This document shows, in pieces, positions 7,611 to 14,398 of a DNA stretch of 29,870 nt. Below the pieces are notes generated by a model, which searched no databases, was not told where the DNA came from, and saw nothing but the letters and a program-made list of their open reading frames with translations. This stretch comes from Eubacteriales bacterium. GTDB lineage: Bacteria > Bacillota_A > Clostridia > Christensenellales > Aristaeellaceae. The stretch spans positions 1 to 29,870 of the forward strand of contig JARKQO010000078.1 in NCBI GenBank assembly GCA_029974855.1. Direction: 5' to 3'. The position numbers and the translations under genes are program-made. How positions within the stretch are numbered: the stretch's first letter is position 1; each line of letters starts with the position of its first letter.

Positions 7611-7834
7611 GGTCCCGCCCCCCCGCTGCCCGATTGCCTCCATCGGCCTGAGCGCGCCGGGCGGCAGCGCATACCCTCCCCCTTGGCATACGCGGCTATC
7701 CGGCGCGCCCATATACAGCAAATTCCATCCATGGCCCCGTTCTCCTGCCGGGACCCGGATGGAATCGTTCGTCAGAAAGGGACAAGCTCCCCTGGCGAAG
7801 CCTTGGCTCCCAAGGGGAGGGAGCGGGCCTGCTG
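7611..7834 (-). other. intergenic region between rsmG and noc-like gene
   Basis: These 224 bases contain no gene I can support. On the minus strand a bulged stem (CTCCCCTTGG with CCAGGGGAG, about 7789-7822) follows the rsmG stop, but only a weak pyrimidine run (CTTGTCCCTTTCT) comes after it. I see no clear promoter for the noc-like gene, which may therefore be read from the radC promoter or from a site I cannot recognise. Confidence 0.4.
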
Positions 7835-8578
7835 TCAACCCTTGTCGGTTTCTCCCAGGGGCTTGCGGCCCGGGAGCCCGGCTTTTCGGGGATACTGTCG
7901 AAGGGTTTTTTGCTCCTTCTCCCCCACGATCACCTGATGCCGCCAGGTGAGCTGATCCGGCAGGACCACCGGATGGACCGTGAGGGGCCCCGCCCCCAGC
8001 AGCCGGGCCGCCCGGTTCCCGGCCTCCAGCTCCTCCCCGGCGGCGGGGCCCTTGTAGCAGGCCATGCGGCCCCCCACCCGGGCAAAGGGCAGCAGCAGCT
8101 CGCACAGCACCGGCAAGGGGGCCACCGCCCGGGCCACAGCCAGGTCAAAGCTCTCCCGCAGATGGGGGTCGTGGGCGGCGTCCTCCGCCCTGGCGTGAAG
8201 GGTGCGCACGTTGGGCAGGCCCAGCTCCTGGACCACCGCGTCCAAAAAGGCGATGCGCTTGGCCTGGGAATCCAGCAGCAGCACCCCAAGGTCCGGCCTG
8301 AGGATGGCCAAAGGCAGGCCAGGGAACCCCGCGCCGCTGCCCACGTCCACCAGCTCCGCCCCCCGGGGGAACAGGCCCGGGATGGCCAAAGGGGCCAAAG
8401 AATCCATATAAAGCCGGTCCAAAGCGGTTTCCAGCTCCGTATCCCCGGTGAGGTTCATGCGCTGGTTCCATTCCCGGAGCAAAGTGTGGTATCGAAGCAG
8501 CCGCCCGGGCACCTGGGGATCATAGGGCAGCCCCAGCCCCTCCAGGCGGCTGGCAAACAGCATTTCCTCCCGGGTCAC
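7835..8578 (-). CDS. rsmG: 16S rRNA (guanine-N7)-methyltransferase RsmG (GidB)
   Basis: RsmG methylates N7 of a guanine in the 530 loop of 16S rRNA using S-adenosylmethionine; its loss gives low-level streptomycin resistance in known bacteria. The protein has 247 residues, close to the usual 240. The N-terminal WNQRMNLTGDTELE (37-50) and LYMDSLAPL (57-65) boxes lead into the SAM site VDVGSGAGFPGLPLAI (77-92). AVARAVAPL lies further on. The start is GTG at 8578, where GTGA overlaps the stop of the ydcF-like gene by 4 bases, so translation is probably coupled. An ATG 15 bases inside is the alternative. It is the third gene of the radC-ydcF-rsmG unit and lies next to the noc-like gene, as in many Firmicutes. 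Confidence 0.95.
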   Translation of the reverse strand: MTREEMLFASRLEGLGLPYDPQVPGRLLRYHTLLREWNQRMNLTGDTELETALDRLYMDSLAPLAIPGLFPRGAELVDVGSGAGFPGLPLAILRPDLGVLLLDSQAKRIAFLDAVVQELGLPNVRTLHARAEDAAHDPHLRESFDLAVARAVAPLPVLCELLLPFARVGGRMACYKGPAAGEELEAGNRAARLLGAGPLTVHPVVLPDQLTWRHQVIVGEKEQKTLRQYPRKAGLPGRKPLGETDKG

Positions 8579-9234
8579 AGGGGCAGCCCCAGGTACTTGA
8601 CCCCCCAGTACTTGACCCAGGCCAGGGCCTCCCGGAAGTGGTTTTGCATCCAAAACTCAAGGTCCTCCTTGCACAGGCTGCCCGCGCCCTGGGGCTCAAG
8701 GCCCTGGTCCGCCGCCAGGGCCAAAGCCCTGGGCAGGTGGTAGTCGCTGGTGACGATCAGGGGCCTTTTCGCTCCCTGGGCGGAGAGGATGGCCCAGGCG
8801 TTTTGGATGTTGTCCCGGGTGTCCTCGGAATCGGTTTCGGCGGTCACATGCTCCTGGGGAATGCCGTCCCCAATCAGCAGCTCCCGCATGATCCGGCCCT
8901 CCGGGGCGGGCTCGTTGCCTCCCTGGGCCCCGCACACCACGATGGGGCAGGGGGAAAGCCAGTACATTTCAATGGCCTTGTCCAGCCGCCAGCGCAGCTG
9001 CACCGAGGGCTCCCCGGAGGGCAGCACCTGGGCCCCCAGCACGATGATGCCGTCATAGTCCTTTGGGGGCGGCACATGGGCTTCCTGATAGCTCACAAAG
9101 CCCACCAGGCCCGCAAAACAAACCAGGCCCAGGCAGATCAACAGGACCGCCAAGCGCAACAGCCTCCTTGGCCCATTTGCACCGGGCCGCTTTTCTTGCC
9201 TTTTCTCCGGGCTAAATTGGTCTTTGCCGCTCAT
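8575..9234 (-). CDS. YdcF/SanA-like DUF218 membrane-anchored protein
   Basis: A 219-residue DUF218 (YdcF/SanA/ElyC-like) protein. Residues 1-25 are basic and cytoplasmic, and residues 25-48 form one membrane helix (LLRLAVLLICLGLVCFAGLV). The rest is the DUF218 domain, beginning DGIIVLGAQVLPSGEPS, with AGIxxExxSxxT-like elements seen as VTAETDSEDTRDN and a TSDYHLPRAL motif near residues 163-172. Family members act around the cell envelope (ElyC affects peptidoglycan and lipid-carrier metabolism in E. coli), but the reaction is not settled. The start ATG overlaps the radC stop (ATGA), with GGAGG inside the end of radC, and the stop overlaps the rsmG start (GTGA). These overlaps indicate tightly coupled translation. 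Confidence 0.88.
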   Translation of the reverse strand: MSGKDQFSPEKRQEKRPGANGPRRLLRLAVLLICLGLVCFAGLVGFVSYQEAHVPPPKDYDGIIVLGAQVLPSGEPSVQLRWRLDKAIEMYWLSPCPIVVCGAQGGNEPAPEGRIMRELLIGDGIPQEHVTAETDSEDTRDNIQNAWAILSAQGAKRPLIVTSDYHLPRALALAADQGLEPQGAGSLCKEDLEFWMQNHFREALAWVKYWGVKYLGLPL

Positions 9235-10040
9235 TCTACCTCCATGGGGAGCCGCCCGGCCCGGCCCCTCTCCCGCTCTTTTTTCTCCTGTGCCAGCAGC
9301 TGGCTGCGGATGCGGATCTCGCTGGCTGGGTCCGCCACGCGGCTCACGGCCCCAAAGCTGGAAAACTCCTGCTCAATCAAATGGCAGGCCACCATGCTCA
9401 AGGCTTTCCCATCCGCCACGATCATATGATCCACCAGCGTGATTTCCAAACCCTGGAGCAGCGCGCCCAGCTGCCGGGTCACCTCCACGTCCCCCTGGGA
9501 AGGGGTGAGGGACCCTCCGGGATGGTTGTGGCAAAGCAGCACGCTATGGGCATTGTGCAGCAACACCGCCTCCGCCACCAGCCGGGGGTAGGCGGGCACA
9601 TCGCTGAGGGAACCCCGGGCGATCAAAGCGTTAAAGAGCACCTGCATCTGCCCGTTCAGGCAAATGGCGTAAAAGGTCTCCCGGCGCTCCCCCTCCAGCA
9701 GCCGCACGCAGTATTCCTCCGCCTGCCTCCGGCTGCTCAAAGATACCCGCTCCCCGGCGTTTTCAATCTGTGCATAACGGGCCACCGGGCCAAATAAGCT
9801 CAGGAAGGTGGCGGTATACTCCCCGACGCCCTTGGTCTGGCAGAGCTGCCGGGGCTCCGCCTGGAGCACGTTGTGCAGCGAGCCAAATTTTTCCAGCAGC
9901 TGATGGGCCAGGGGATTTACATTCCTTTGGGGAATGGTATAAAAGAGCAGAAGCTCCAGCACCTCATGGGGCGCGAAGCCTTCCAGCCCTTGTTTAAGAA
10001 AGCGCTCCCTCATGCGCTGCCTGTGTCCCTCGTGCTCCAT
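9231..10040 (-). CDS. radC: RadC-family JAB/MPN metalloprotein (UPF0758)
   Basis: A RadC-type protein: an N-terminal helix-hairpin-helix region (about 20-85, HEVLELLLFYTIPQRNVNP, then TKGVGEYTA) followed by a JAB/MPN domain. The JAMM metal site is intact: E121 (RRETFYAICLN) and H171, H173, D184 in CHNHPGGSLTPSQGD. RadC was once linked to DNA repair, but the biochemical role of the family is unresolved. It has 269 residues, longer than the usual 225-230, because about 43 residues follow the domain. This tail runs from SSFGAVSRVADPAS and is basic towards its end (EKKERERGRAGR). It is the first gene of the radC-ydcF-rsmG unit and is transcribed away from cdaA. Confidence 0.93.
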   Translation of the reverse strand: MEHEGHRQRMRERFLKQGLEGFAPHEVLELLLFYTIPQRNVNPLAHQLLEKFGSLHNVLQAEPRQLCQTKGVGEYTATFLSLFGPVARYAQIENAGERVSLSSRRQAEEYCVRLLEGERRETFYAICLNGQMQVLFNALIARGSLSDVPAYPRLVAEAVLLHNAHSVLLCHNHPGGSLTPSQGDVEVTRQLGALLQGLEITLVDHMIVADGKALSMVACHLIEQEFSSFGAVSRVADPASEIRIRSQLLAQEKKERERGRAGRLPMEVE

Positions 10041-10092
10041 GCCGCTTCCACGCCCCGCCTTTCATCCGCCGCCCGTTGCCGGAATATCCCAT

Positions 10093-10121
10093 AGTATAGC
10101 ACAAATCCCAGGAAAGGAAAA
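10093..10121 (-). promoter_or_regulatory. promoter of the radC unit
   Basis: On the minus strand there is an extended -10, TGC followed by TATACT (10093-10098). TTTTCC lies 17 bases upstream (10116-10121) as a poor -35. It is 53 bases before the radC start. The extended -10 carries most of the support. Confidence 0.55.
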
Positions 10122-10219
10122 CCAGTCCGCTTGGATGGTTTGGCTTCCCTTTCCCGTTTGTATGGCTGTGACCCGCCTTCTCCCACCATGGGAAACGGCC
10201 TACTTTTTCCACGCAGGTC

Positions 10220-10248
10220 TTTCCCGCGCCTGTAAAATGATGTATAAT
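10220..10248 (+). promoter_or_regulatory. promoter of the cdaA unit
   Basis: A perfect TATAAT at 10243-10248 lies 45 bases before the cdaA start. The hexamer 17 bases upstream is TTTCCC, a poor -35. It is divergent from the radC promoter, with about 100 bases between the two -35 regions. Confidence 0.6.
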
Positions 10249-10293
10249 CAAAGATGGGACTTTATCAGCCATACGAAGGTGGGACGAGAACGC

Positions 10294-11151
10294 ATGCAAA
10301 CGCTTTGGACGCAGGTCAAGACCCTCCTTTGGAATGTGTTCAACCGCCCCACCGTGGCCGATATCCTGGACATCTTCATCGTGGCCTTTTTGCTCTACGA
10401 GCTGCTGATGCTCACCAAGGAAACCCGGGCCAGCGCGGTGCTCAAGGGCCTGGCCATGCTGCTGCTGGCCAGCTGGGTCAGCGACCTGCTGGGGCTTACG
10501 GCCCTGAACTGGGTGCTGCTGAACGTGGTGAACAACGGAGCCCTGGTGCTGGTGATCCTCTTTCAGCCGGAGCTGCGCAAGGCCCTGGAGCAGATTGGCC
10601 GGGGGGCCCTGCGGGATTCCTCCCGGGTGACGGACCAGGAGGAGAGCGCCTACATCATCCGGGAAATCACCAGCTGCGTCCTGTCCCTGAGCCGCCGCCG
10701 GGTGGGGGCGCTGATCGTGTTCGAGCAGCGCATCGGCCTCAAGGACGTGATCGAAACCGGCACCCGGTTGGACTCCCAGGTCTCCGGAGCCCTTTTGGAA
10801 AACATCTTCGAGCCCAACACGCCCTTGCATGACGGGGCGGTGGTGATCCGCTCCACCCGCATCATGGCGGCGGCCTGCATCCTCAGCCTCAGCGAGGGGA
10901 AGGCCATCAGCCGGGAGCTGGGCACCCGGCACCGGGCGGCCCTGGGCATCACGGAGACCACCGACGCCATCACCCTCATCGTCAGCGAGGAAACCGGCAT
11001 CATCTCCATGGCCCGGGAGGGGCGGCTGACCCGCCATTTGGACCGCACCGCTTTGGAGGCGGTGCTCACGGGCATGTACCACCAAAAGGACGGCAGCCTT
11101 TGGGCTACCCTCTTGGAAAAAACCAAGCGGCGCAGGGGAGGTGCGGCATGA
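10294..11151 (+). CDS. cdaA: diadenylate cyclase CdaA
   Basis: Membrane-bound diadenylate cyclase that makes cyclic di-AMP from two ATP; the nucleotide controls potassium and osmolyte uptake and cell-wall balance. The 285 residues have three N-terminal membrane helices (about 22-42, 48-68 and 70-91) and a DAC domain from about 115. The catalytic DGA motif is at 180-182 (PLHDGAVVI) and the RHR motif at 212-214 (GTRHRAALG). The start at 10294 was chosen because it places the first helix at the N-terminus and AAGGTGGG lies about 10 bases upstream; the frame is open further upstream, but those residues do not fit the family. The stop overlaps the cdaR start (ATGA). glmM, the usual third gene, does not follow. 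Confidence 0.97.
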   Translation: MQTLWTQVKTLLWNVFNRPTVADILDIFIVAFLLYELLMLTKETRASAVLKGLAMLLLASWVSDLLGLTALNWVLLNVVNNGALVLVILFQPELRKALEQIGRGALRDSSRVTDQEESAYIIREITSCVLSLSRRRVGALIVFEQRIGLKDVIETGTRLDSQVSGALLENIFEPNTPLHDGAVVIRSTRIMAAACILSLSEGKAISRELGTRHRAALGITETTDAITLIVSEETGIISMAREGRLTRHLDRTALEAVLTGMYHQKDGSLWATLLEKTKRRRGGAA

Positions 11152-12506
11152 ACTTGGAACCTGGAGCGAACGAGAGAAAGACCGCGGAAAAGGCCTCCCT
11201 CCAGGCCGCCCTGAAGGGCTTGCCCAAGCGGCTTTGGAAGATGCTGATGCACCATTTGCCCTGGAAGCTGCTGGCCCTGTTTTTGGCGGTTTGCCTTTGG
11301 GCCGGCCTCATCACCCAGGACCCCACCCTCACCCGGGAGCGCACCTTTGCGGATGTGCCCGTAACCATCACCGGCGCGGACTCCCTCCTGCGCAACGGGC
11401 TCATCGTGCTGAACAACTTTGCCGCCGCGCCCCTCACCGTCCGCCTCAGCGCGGATGTACCCCAGCGGGAGTACAACACCGTCACCTCCTCCAACTACAA
11501 CCCCCGCATTGATTTGAGCAAGATCACCCAGCCCGGCACCCAGACCCTCCGCATCTCCACCACCTCCACCACCACCTACGGCACCGTCCGCCAGCTCTCC
11601 CCGGACAGCGTGGAGGTGACCGTGGACGAGTACATCACCAGCTACCGGGTGCCGGTGTCCGCCCAGCGCAAGGGCCAGTTCCCCAAGGGCTTTTACGGTA
11701 CCGCCCCGGCCTTGGACCCCGGCAGCGTATCGGTGAGCGGGCCCAAGAGCATCGTCACCCGCATTGCCCGGGTGATGGTGGATTTGGACGTGTCCCGGCT
11801 GCCCGCCCAGGTGGGGCTGATCCGCACCGCGCTGCCCCTGCGCTTTGAGGACGAGGAGGGCAACGAGATCCAGAGCGATTTCATCGACGTGACCAACGCC
11901 GGGGTGCTGCTGCGCTCCATCGTGGTGGAGCAAACCCTGTACAAAACCAAAACCCTCCCCCTCTCCTCCCTCTCCCTTATCCAGGGCTCCCCCGCCCAGG
12001 GCTACGAGGTGAAAAGCGTCAGCGCCACTCCCAACCTTTTGGTGGCCGCTGGGGAAGAGACCGGGCTGGAGGCCCTGAACTCTCTGTTTTTGGAGCAGCC
12101 CGTGGACGTGACGGGCCAGAGCGAGTCCTTCTCCGTTCAGATGAAGGTGCGCAAGCCCGCCGAGCTGGTATACCTCAGCACCGACAGCATCAACCTCTAT
12201 GTGGAAATCGCCCCGGTGATCAACACCCGGGAGTTCCCCAGCGTGAAGCTGTCCTTTACGGACCGCTCCAACCACCGCAGCGTCCAGTGCGACGCCAAAA
12301 CCGTATCCCTGTCCCTGACCGGACCCGCTTTGCTGCTGAACAGCCTGAAGGCCTCCGCCTTCACGGCCTATGTGGACGTCAGCGACCTGCCCTCCGGGGA
12401 CTATGAGCTGCCCATTTTGCTGAAAATCAGCGGCGTGGACGAGCGGGATTTCACCTATGCCATCACCCCCAAAAACGCCTCCTTCCACGTGGAGGTGGCG
12501 GAGTAG
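11148..12506 (+). CDS. cdaR: CdaR / YbbR-domain regulator of CdaA
   Basis: CdaR is a membrane-anchored extracytoplasmic protein that binds CdaA and tunes its activity. The protein has 452 residues. A basic cytoplasmic segment leads to one membrane helix at about 37-55 (LPWKLLALFLAVCLWAGL). Several YbbR repeats follow, each with an ADVPV/RVPVSAQ-like beta strand, an LSPDSVEV-type box (for example ALDPGSVSVSGPKSIV) and an ID/VDVS.L box. I count about four repeats. The start ATG overlaps the cdaA stop by 4 bases and has GGGGAGG 6 bases upstream, so translation is coupled. The protein ends 54 bases before the next gene, which is on the same strand. Confidence 0.93.
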   Translation: MNLEPGANERKTAEKASLQAALKGLPKRLWKMLMHHLPWKLLALFLAVCLWAGLITQDPTLTRERTFADVPVTITGADSLLRNGLIVLNNFAAAPLTVRLSADVPQREYNTVTSSNYNPRIDLSKITQPGTQTLRISTTSTTTYGTVRQLSPDSVEVTVDEYITSYRVPVSAQRKGQFPKGFYGTAPALDPGSVSVSGPKSIVTRIARVMVDLDVSRLPAQVGLIRTALPLRFEDEEGNEIQSDFIDVTNAGVLLRSIVVEQTLYKTKTLPLSSLSLIQGSPAQGYEVKSVSATPNLLVAAGEETGLEALNSLFLEQPVDVTGQSESFSVQMKVRKPAELVYLSTDSINLYVEIAPVINTREFPSVKLSFTDRSNHRSVQCDAKTVSLSLTGPALLLNSLKASAFTAYVDVSDLPSGDYELPILLKISGVDERDFTYAITPKNASFHVEVAE

Positions 12507-12560
12507 CGGGGTCCTTTCCCCCACGCGGCGGCCCTGGGGGCCCAAGAAAGGAAGAGCCAC

Positions 12561-13703
12561 ATGAACGGCTTTGCCAGCGCCATTTTATCCATCCTGCTGG
12601 GATGGCTGCGGGCCCTGTTTGACAATCTATGGAAGCTGCTCAGCAGCGAAAGCGGGGGAAGCTTCCTCACCTTTTTGCGCCTTCATTGGCAAACCGTATT
12701 TTTGGCCCTTTGCGTGGGCGGTTTTGTGCTGGACCGGATCATTTTCTTCTTTCGGTGGCGGCCTGATTATGTGTGGAGCACCCGGCTGGGGCGGCTGAAA
12801 CGGAGGCTGTCCCGGAAGGAGGCTCCCCGGGAGCGGGCCGCCTATCAGCGGCCCGTGGCTGCCTCCGCGCCTCAAAGCCCGGAAGCCTTCGCTCCCTATC
12901 AGGAGGCCTTTGCTCCGCACCAGGAGGGCTTTGCGCCCTACCAGGAACCCTACGCCCCGCAGGAGGAGCCCTATCAGGAGCCCCTCTATCAGGAGCCCTA
13001 TGCCGCTTACCAGGCGCCCCCGCCTCCGCCCCTGGAGGCCTACGGGGTGCCCTCCCCCATGGTCCAGGATTTTGCGCCTTTGGCTGGGCCCGGGCCGGAG
13101 GTTTCCTATCCGGTCCAGTCCTTTGCGGAGGTGCAGCCCGTGTTTGACGAGCCCACGGAGGTCTGGGCGGCGCTGCCCCCCCAGCTCTCTGTGGACGCCT
13201 ACCAGCAGCCCTATGAGAACCCGGCCATGGACCTGGCGCCGGGCTTTGGGGCCTCCAGGCCGGAGCCGGAGGCCTACCTGCGGGATGTACAGGCGGGCTT
13301 TGCCCCGCCCCCAGCCCCTGAGATGCTGTATCCCCAGCCCCAGCGGGAGCCGCCTCCCGGGAACGAGCCCGTACACCCGGGCCTGGACTTGGAAACCTTT
13401 CAGCAGAATATCGGCCTGGTGGGCTCCGGGGAGCCTTCCCAGCCGGAGGAGCCCTTGCTGAAGCCCCTGGTGGATTTCCCGGATACCTCCTATGTGGCCT
13501 ATTACCGGGAGGCGGAGCCCGGCGCTCCCGCCCGCTCCACGGGGGGCCTGGCCTCCTTTGCGAAAAAGGCCCGGGAGCTGGTACGGATCAACGACGAAAC
13601 CAACCAGCCCACCATCCGGGACCTCCAGCCCACGGCCAACATCAAAACCGCCTTCCATTCCCCGGTGTTGCCCAAAAAGTCTGAGAAAGGCGATGAGGAA
13701 TGA
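12561..13703 (+). CDS. hypothetical membrane protein with long Pro/Gln/Glu-rich tail
   Basis: A 380-residue protein I do not recognise. Residues 1-30 form an amphipathic or hydrophobic helix (ASAILSILLGWLRALF), a second hydrophobic helix lies at about 45-64 (VFLALCVGGFVLDRIIFFF), and RWRPDYVWSTRLGRLKRRLSRK gives a basic inner-face segment at 65-86. From about 95 to 320 it is low-complexity and probably disordered, rich in Pro, Gln, Glu, Ala and Tyr, with a repeat at 110-150. The last 50 residues (FAKKARELVRINDE, then IRDLQPTANIKTAFHSPV) look ordered and could be a binding segment. AAAGGA lies about 9 bases before the start. The next gene starts inside its stop (ATGA), so it is expressed together with the ParA-like ATPase. 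The function is unknown; a membrane scaffold or adaptor is inference. Confidence 0.8.
   Translation: MNGFASAILSILLGWLRALFDNLWKLLSSESGGSFLTFLRLHWQTVFLALCVGGFVLDRIIFFFRWRPDYVWSTRLGRLKRRLSRKEAPRERAAYQRPVAASAPQSPEAFAPYQEAFAPHQEGFAPYQEPYAPQEEPYQEPLYQEPYAAYQAPPPPPLEAYGVPSPMVQDFAPLAGPGPEVSYPVQSFAEVQPVFDEPTEVWAALPPQLSVDAYQQPYENPAMDLAPGFGASRPEPEAYLRDVQAGFAPPPAPEMLYPQPQREPPPGNEPVHPGLDLETFQQNIGLVGSGEPSQPEEPLLKPLVDFPDTSYVAYYREAEPGAPARSTGGLASFAKKARELVRINDETNQPTIRDLQPTANIKTAFHSPVLPKKSEKGDEE
12888..13010 (+). repeat. in-frame tandem PYQE-type coding repeat
   Basis: About eight short, imperfect units of the kind FAPYQE, FAPHQE, YAPQEE, PYQEP and LYQEP follow one another at residues 110-150 of the membrane protein. 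The DNA repeats CCCTATCAGGAG-like words with third-base changes, so the unit is old or under selection as protein rather than freshly duplicated. Confidence 0.75.
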
Positions 13704-14398
13704 TCCGGCCCATTGAGGGAGCGTACATGCTGCTGCTGGGCAACTACGGCAGCGGCAAAACCGAGCTGGCTTTGGCCCTGGCCAGGGAGCAGCGCCGCCA
13801 AAGCGGGGGCCGGGTGGCCCTGGTGGATTTGGACATTGTGAACCCCTATTTTCGCAGCGCTGAGCAAAGGGCGCTGCTGGAAGGGGAGGGCATTGAGCTG
13901 ATGATGCCGTCCTTTGCCCTCACGGCTGTGGACGTGCCCTCCTTGCCCGCCCAGATCCAAGCTGTGTTTGAATCCCACTACGACCATGTGGTGGTGGACG
14001 TGGGGGGGGACGATACCGGCGCGGCGGCTTTGGGCCGGTATGCCCCCTACCTCTCGGCCCTGGGGGACAGGCTGGTGGCCCTGTATGTGGTCAATCCCCT
14101 GCGGCCCTTTTCCGGCACCATCCAGGACATTGAGGAGTTGTTTTCCCTCATCCAGCGCCGGGCCCGCGTCCGCCCGAATTATCTGGTGAACAACGCCAAC
14201 ATGCAGGAGGAAACCACCGCCCGGGACCTGATCCAGGCCCAGGAATTGCTGGAGGAGGTTTCCCGGCGCTTGAATGTGCCCATCGGCCTGGTGACGGGCT
14301 ATGAGCGCCTGCGGAAGGAGCTGCCCCCAGACATGCAAGCCCTGTTCTTCCCCCTGGACCCGGTGATGAAGCCGGATTGGCTCCGGGAGGACCTGTGA
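13700..14398 (+). CDS. P-loop ATPase, ParA/MinD/CobQ-like
   Basis: A 232-residue P-loop NTPase. The Walker A motif is GNYGSGKTE (14-22, Lys20) and is followed by VALVDLDIVNPYFRS, the region that in ParA/MinD-type enzymes holds the second acidic motif. VVVDVGGDDTGAAALG supplies the Walker B-like strand. The signature Lys at the start of the ParA/MinD deviant Walker A (KGGxGKT) is missing, so it belongs to a side branch rather than to true ParA. Its partner DNA-binding protein is not adjacent. It overlaps the Pro-rich membrane protein by ATGA, and the RsmF-type gene starts inside its own stop (GTGA). Tight coupling with the membrane protein suggests the two work together, but the cargo is unknown. 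Confidence 0.8.
   Translation: MIRPIEGAYMLLLGNYGSGKTELALALAREQRRQSGGRVALVDLDIVNPYFRSAEQRALLEGEGIELMMPSFALTAVDVPSLPAQIQAVFESHYDHVVVDVGGDDTGAAALGRYAPYLSALGDRLVALYVVNPLRPFSGTIQDIEELFSLIQRRARVRPNYLVNNANMQEETTARDLIQAQELLEEVSRRLNVPIGLVTGYERLRKELPPDMQALFFPLDPVMKPDWLREDL

Noticed and set aside
7786..7822. Stem after rsmG as a terminator
   Set aside because: The stem is bulged, overlaps an alternative small hairpin (CCTTGG with CCAAGG), and lacks a T-run. It is described under the intergenic region only.
10650..12560. Long antisense open frame across cdaA and cdaR
   Set aside because: It encodes low-complexity Gly/His/Gln/Ala-rich sequence without motifs, has no ribosome site and mirrors genes with clear family matches. 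It is a by-product of GC-rich third positions.
12888..13010. Short regular repeats considered as a CRISPR array or VNTR
   Set aside because: The period is about 15-20 bases, in frame, with synonymous changes and no spacers. It is a coding repeat of a disordered protein.
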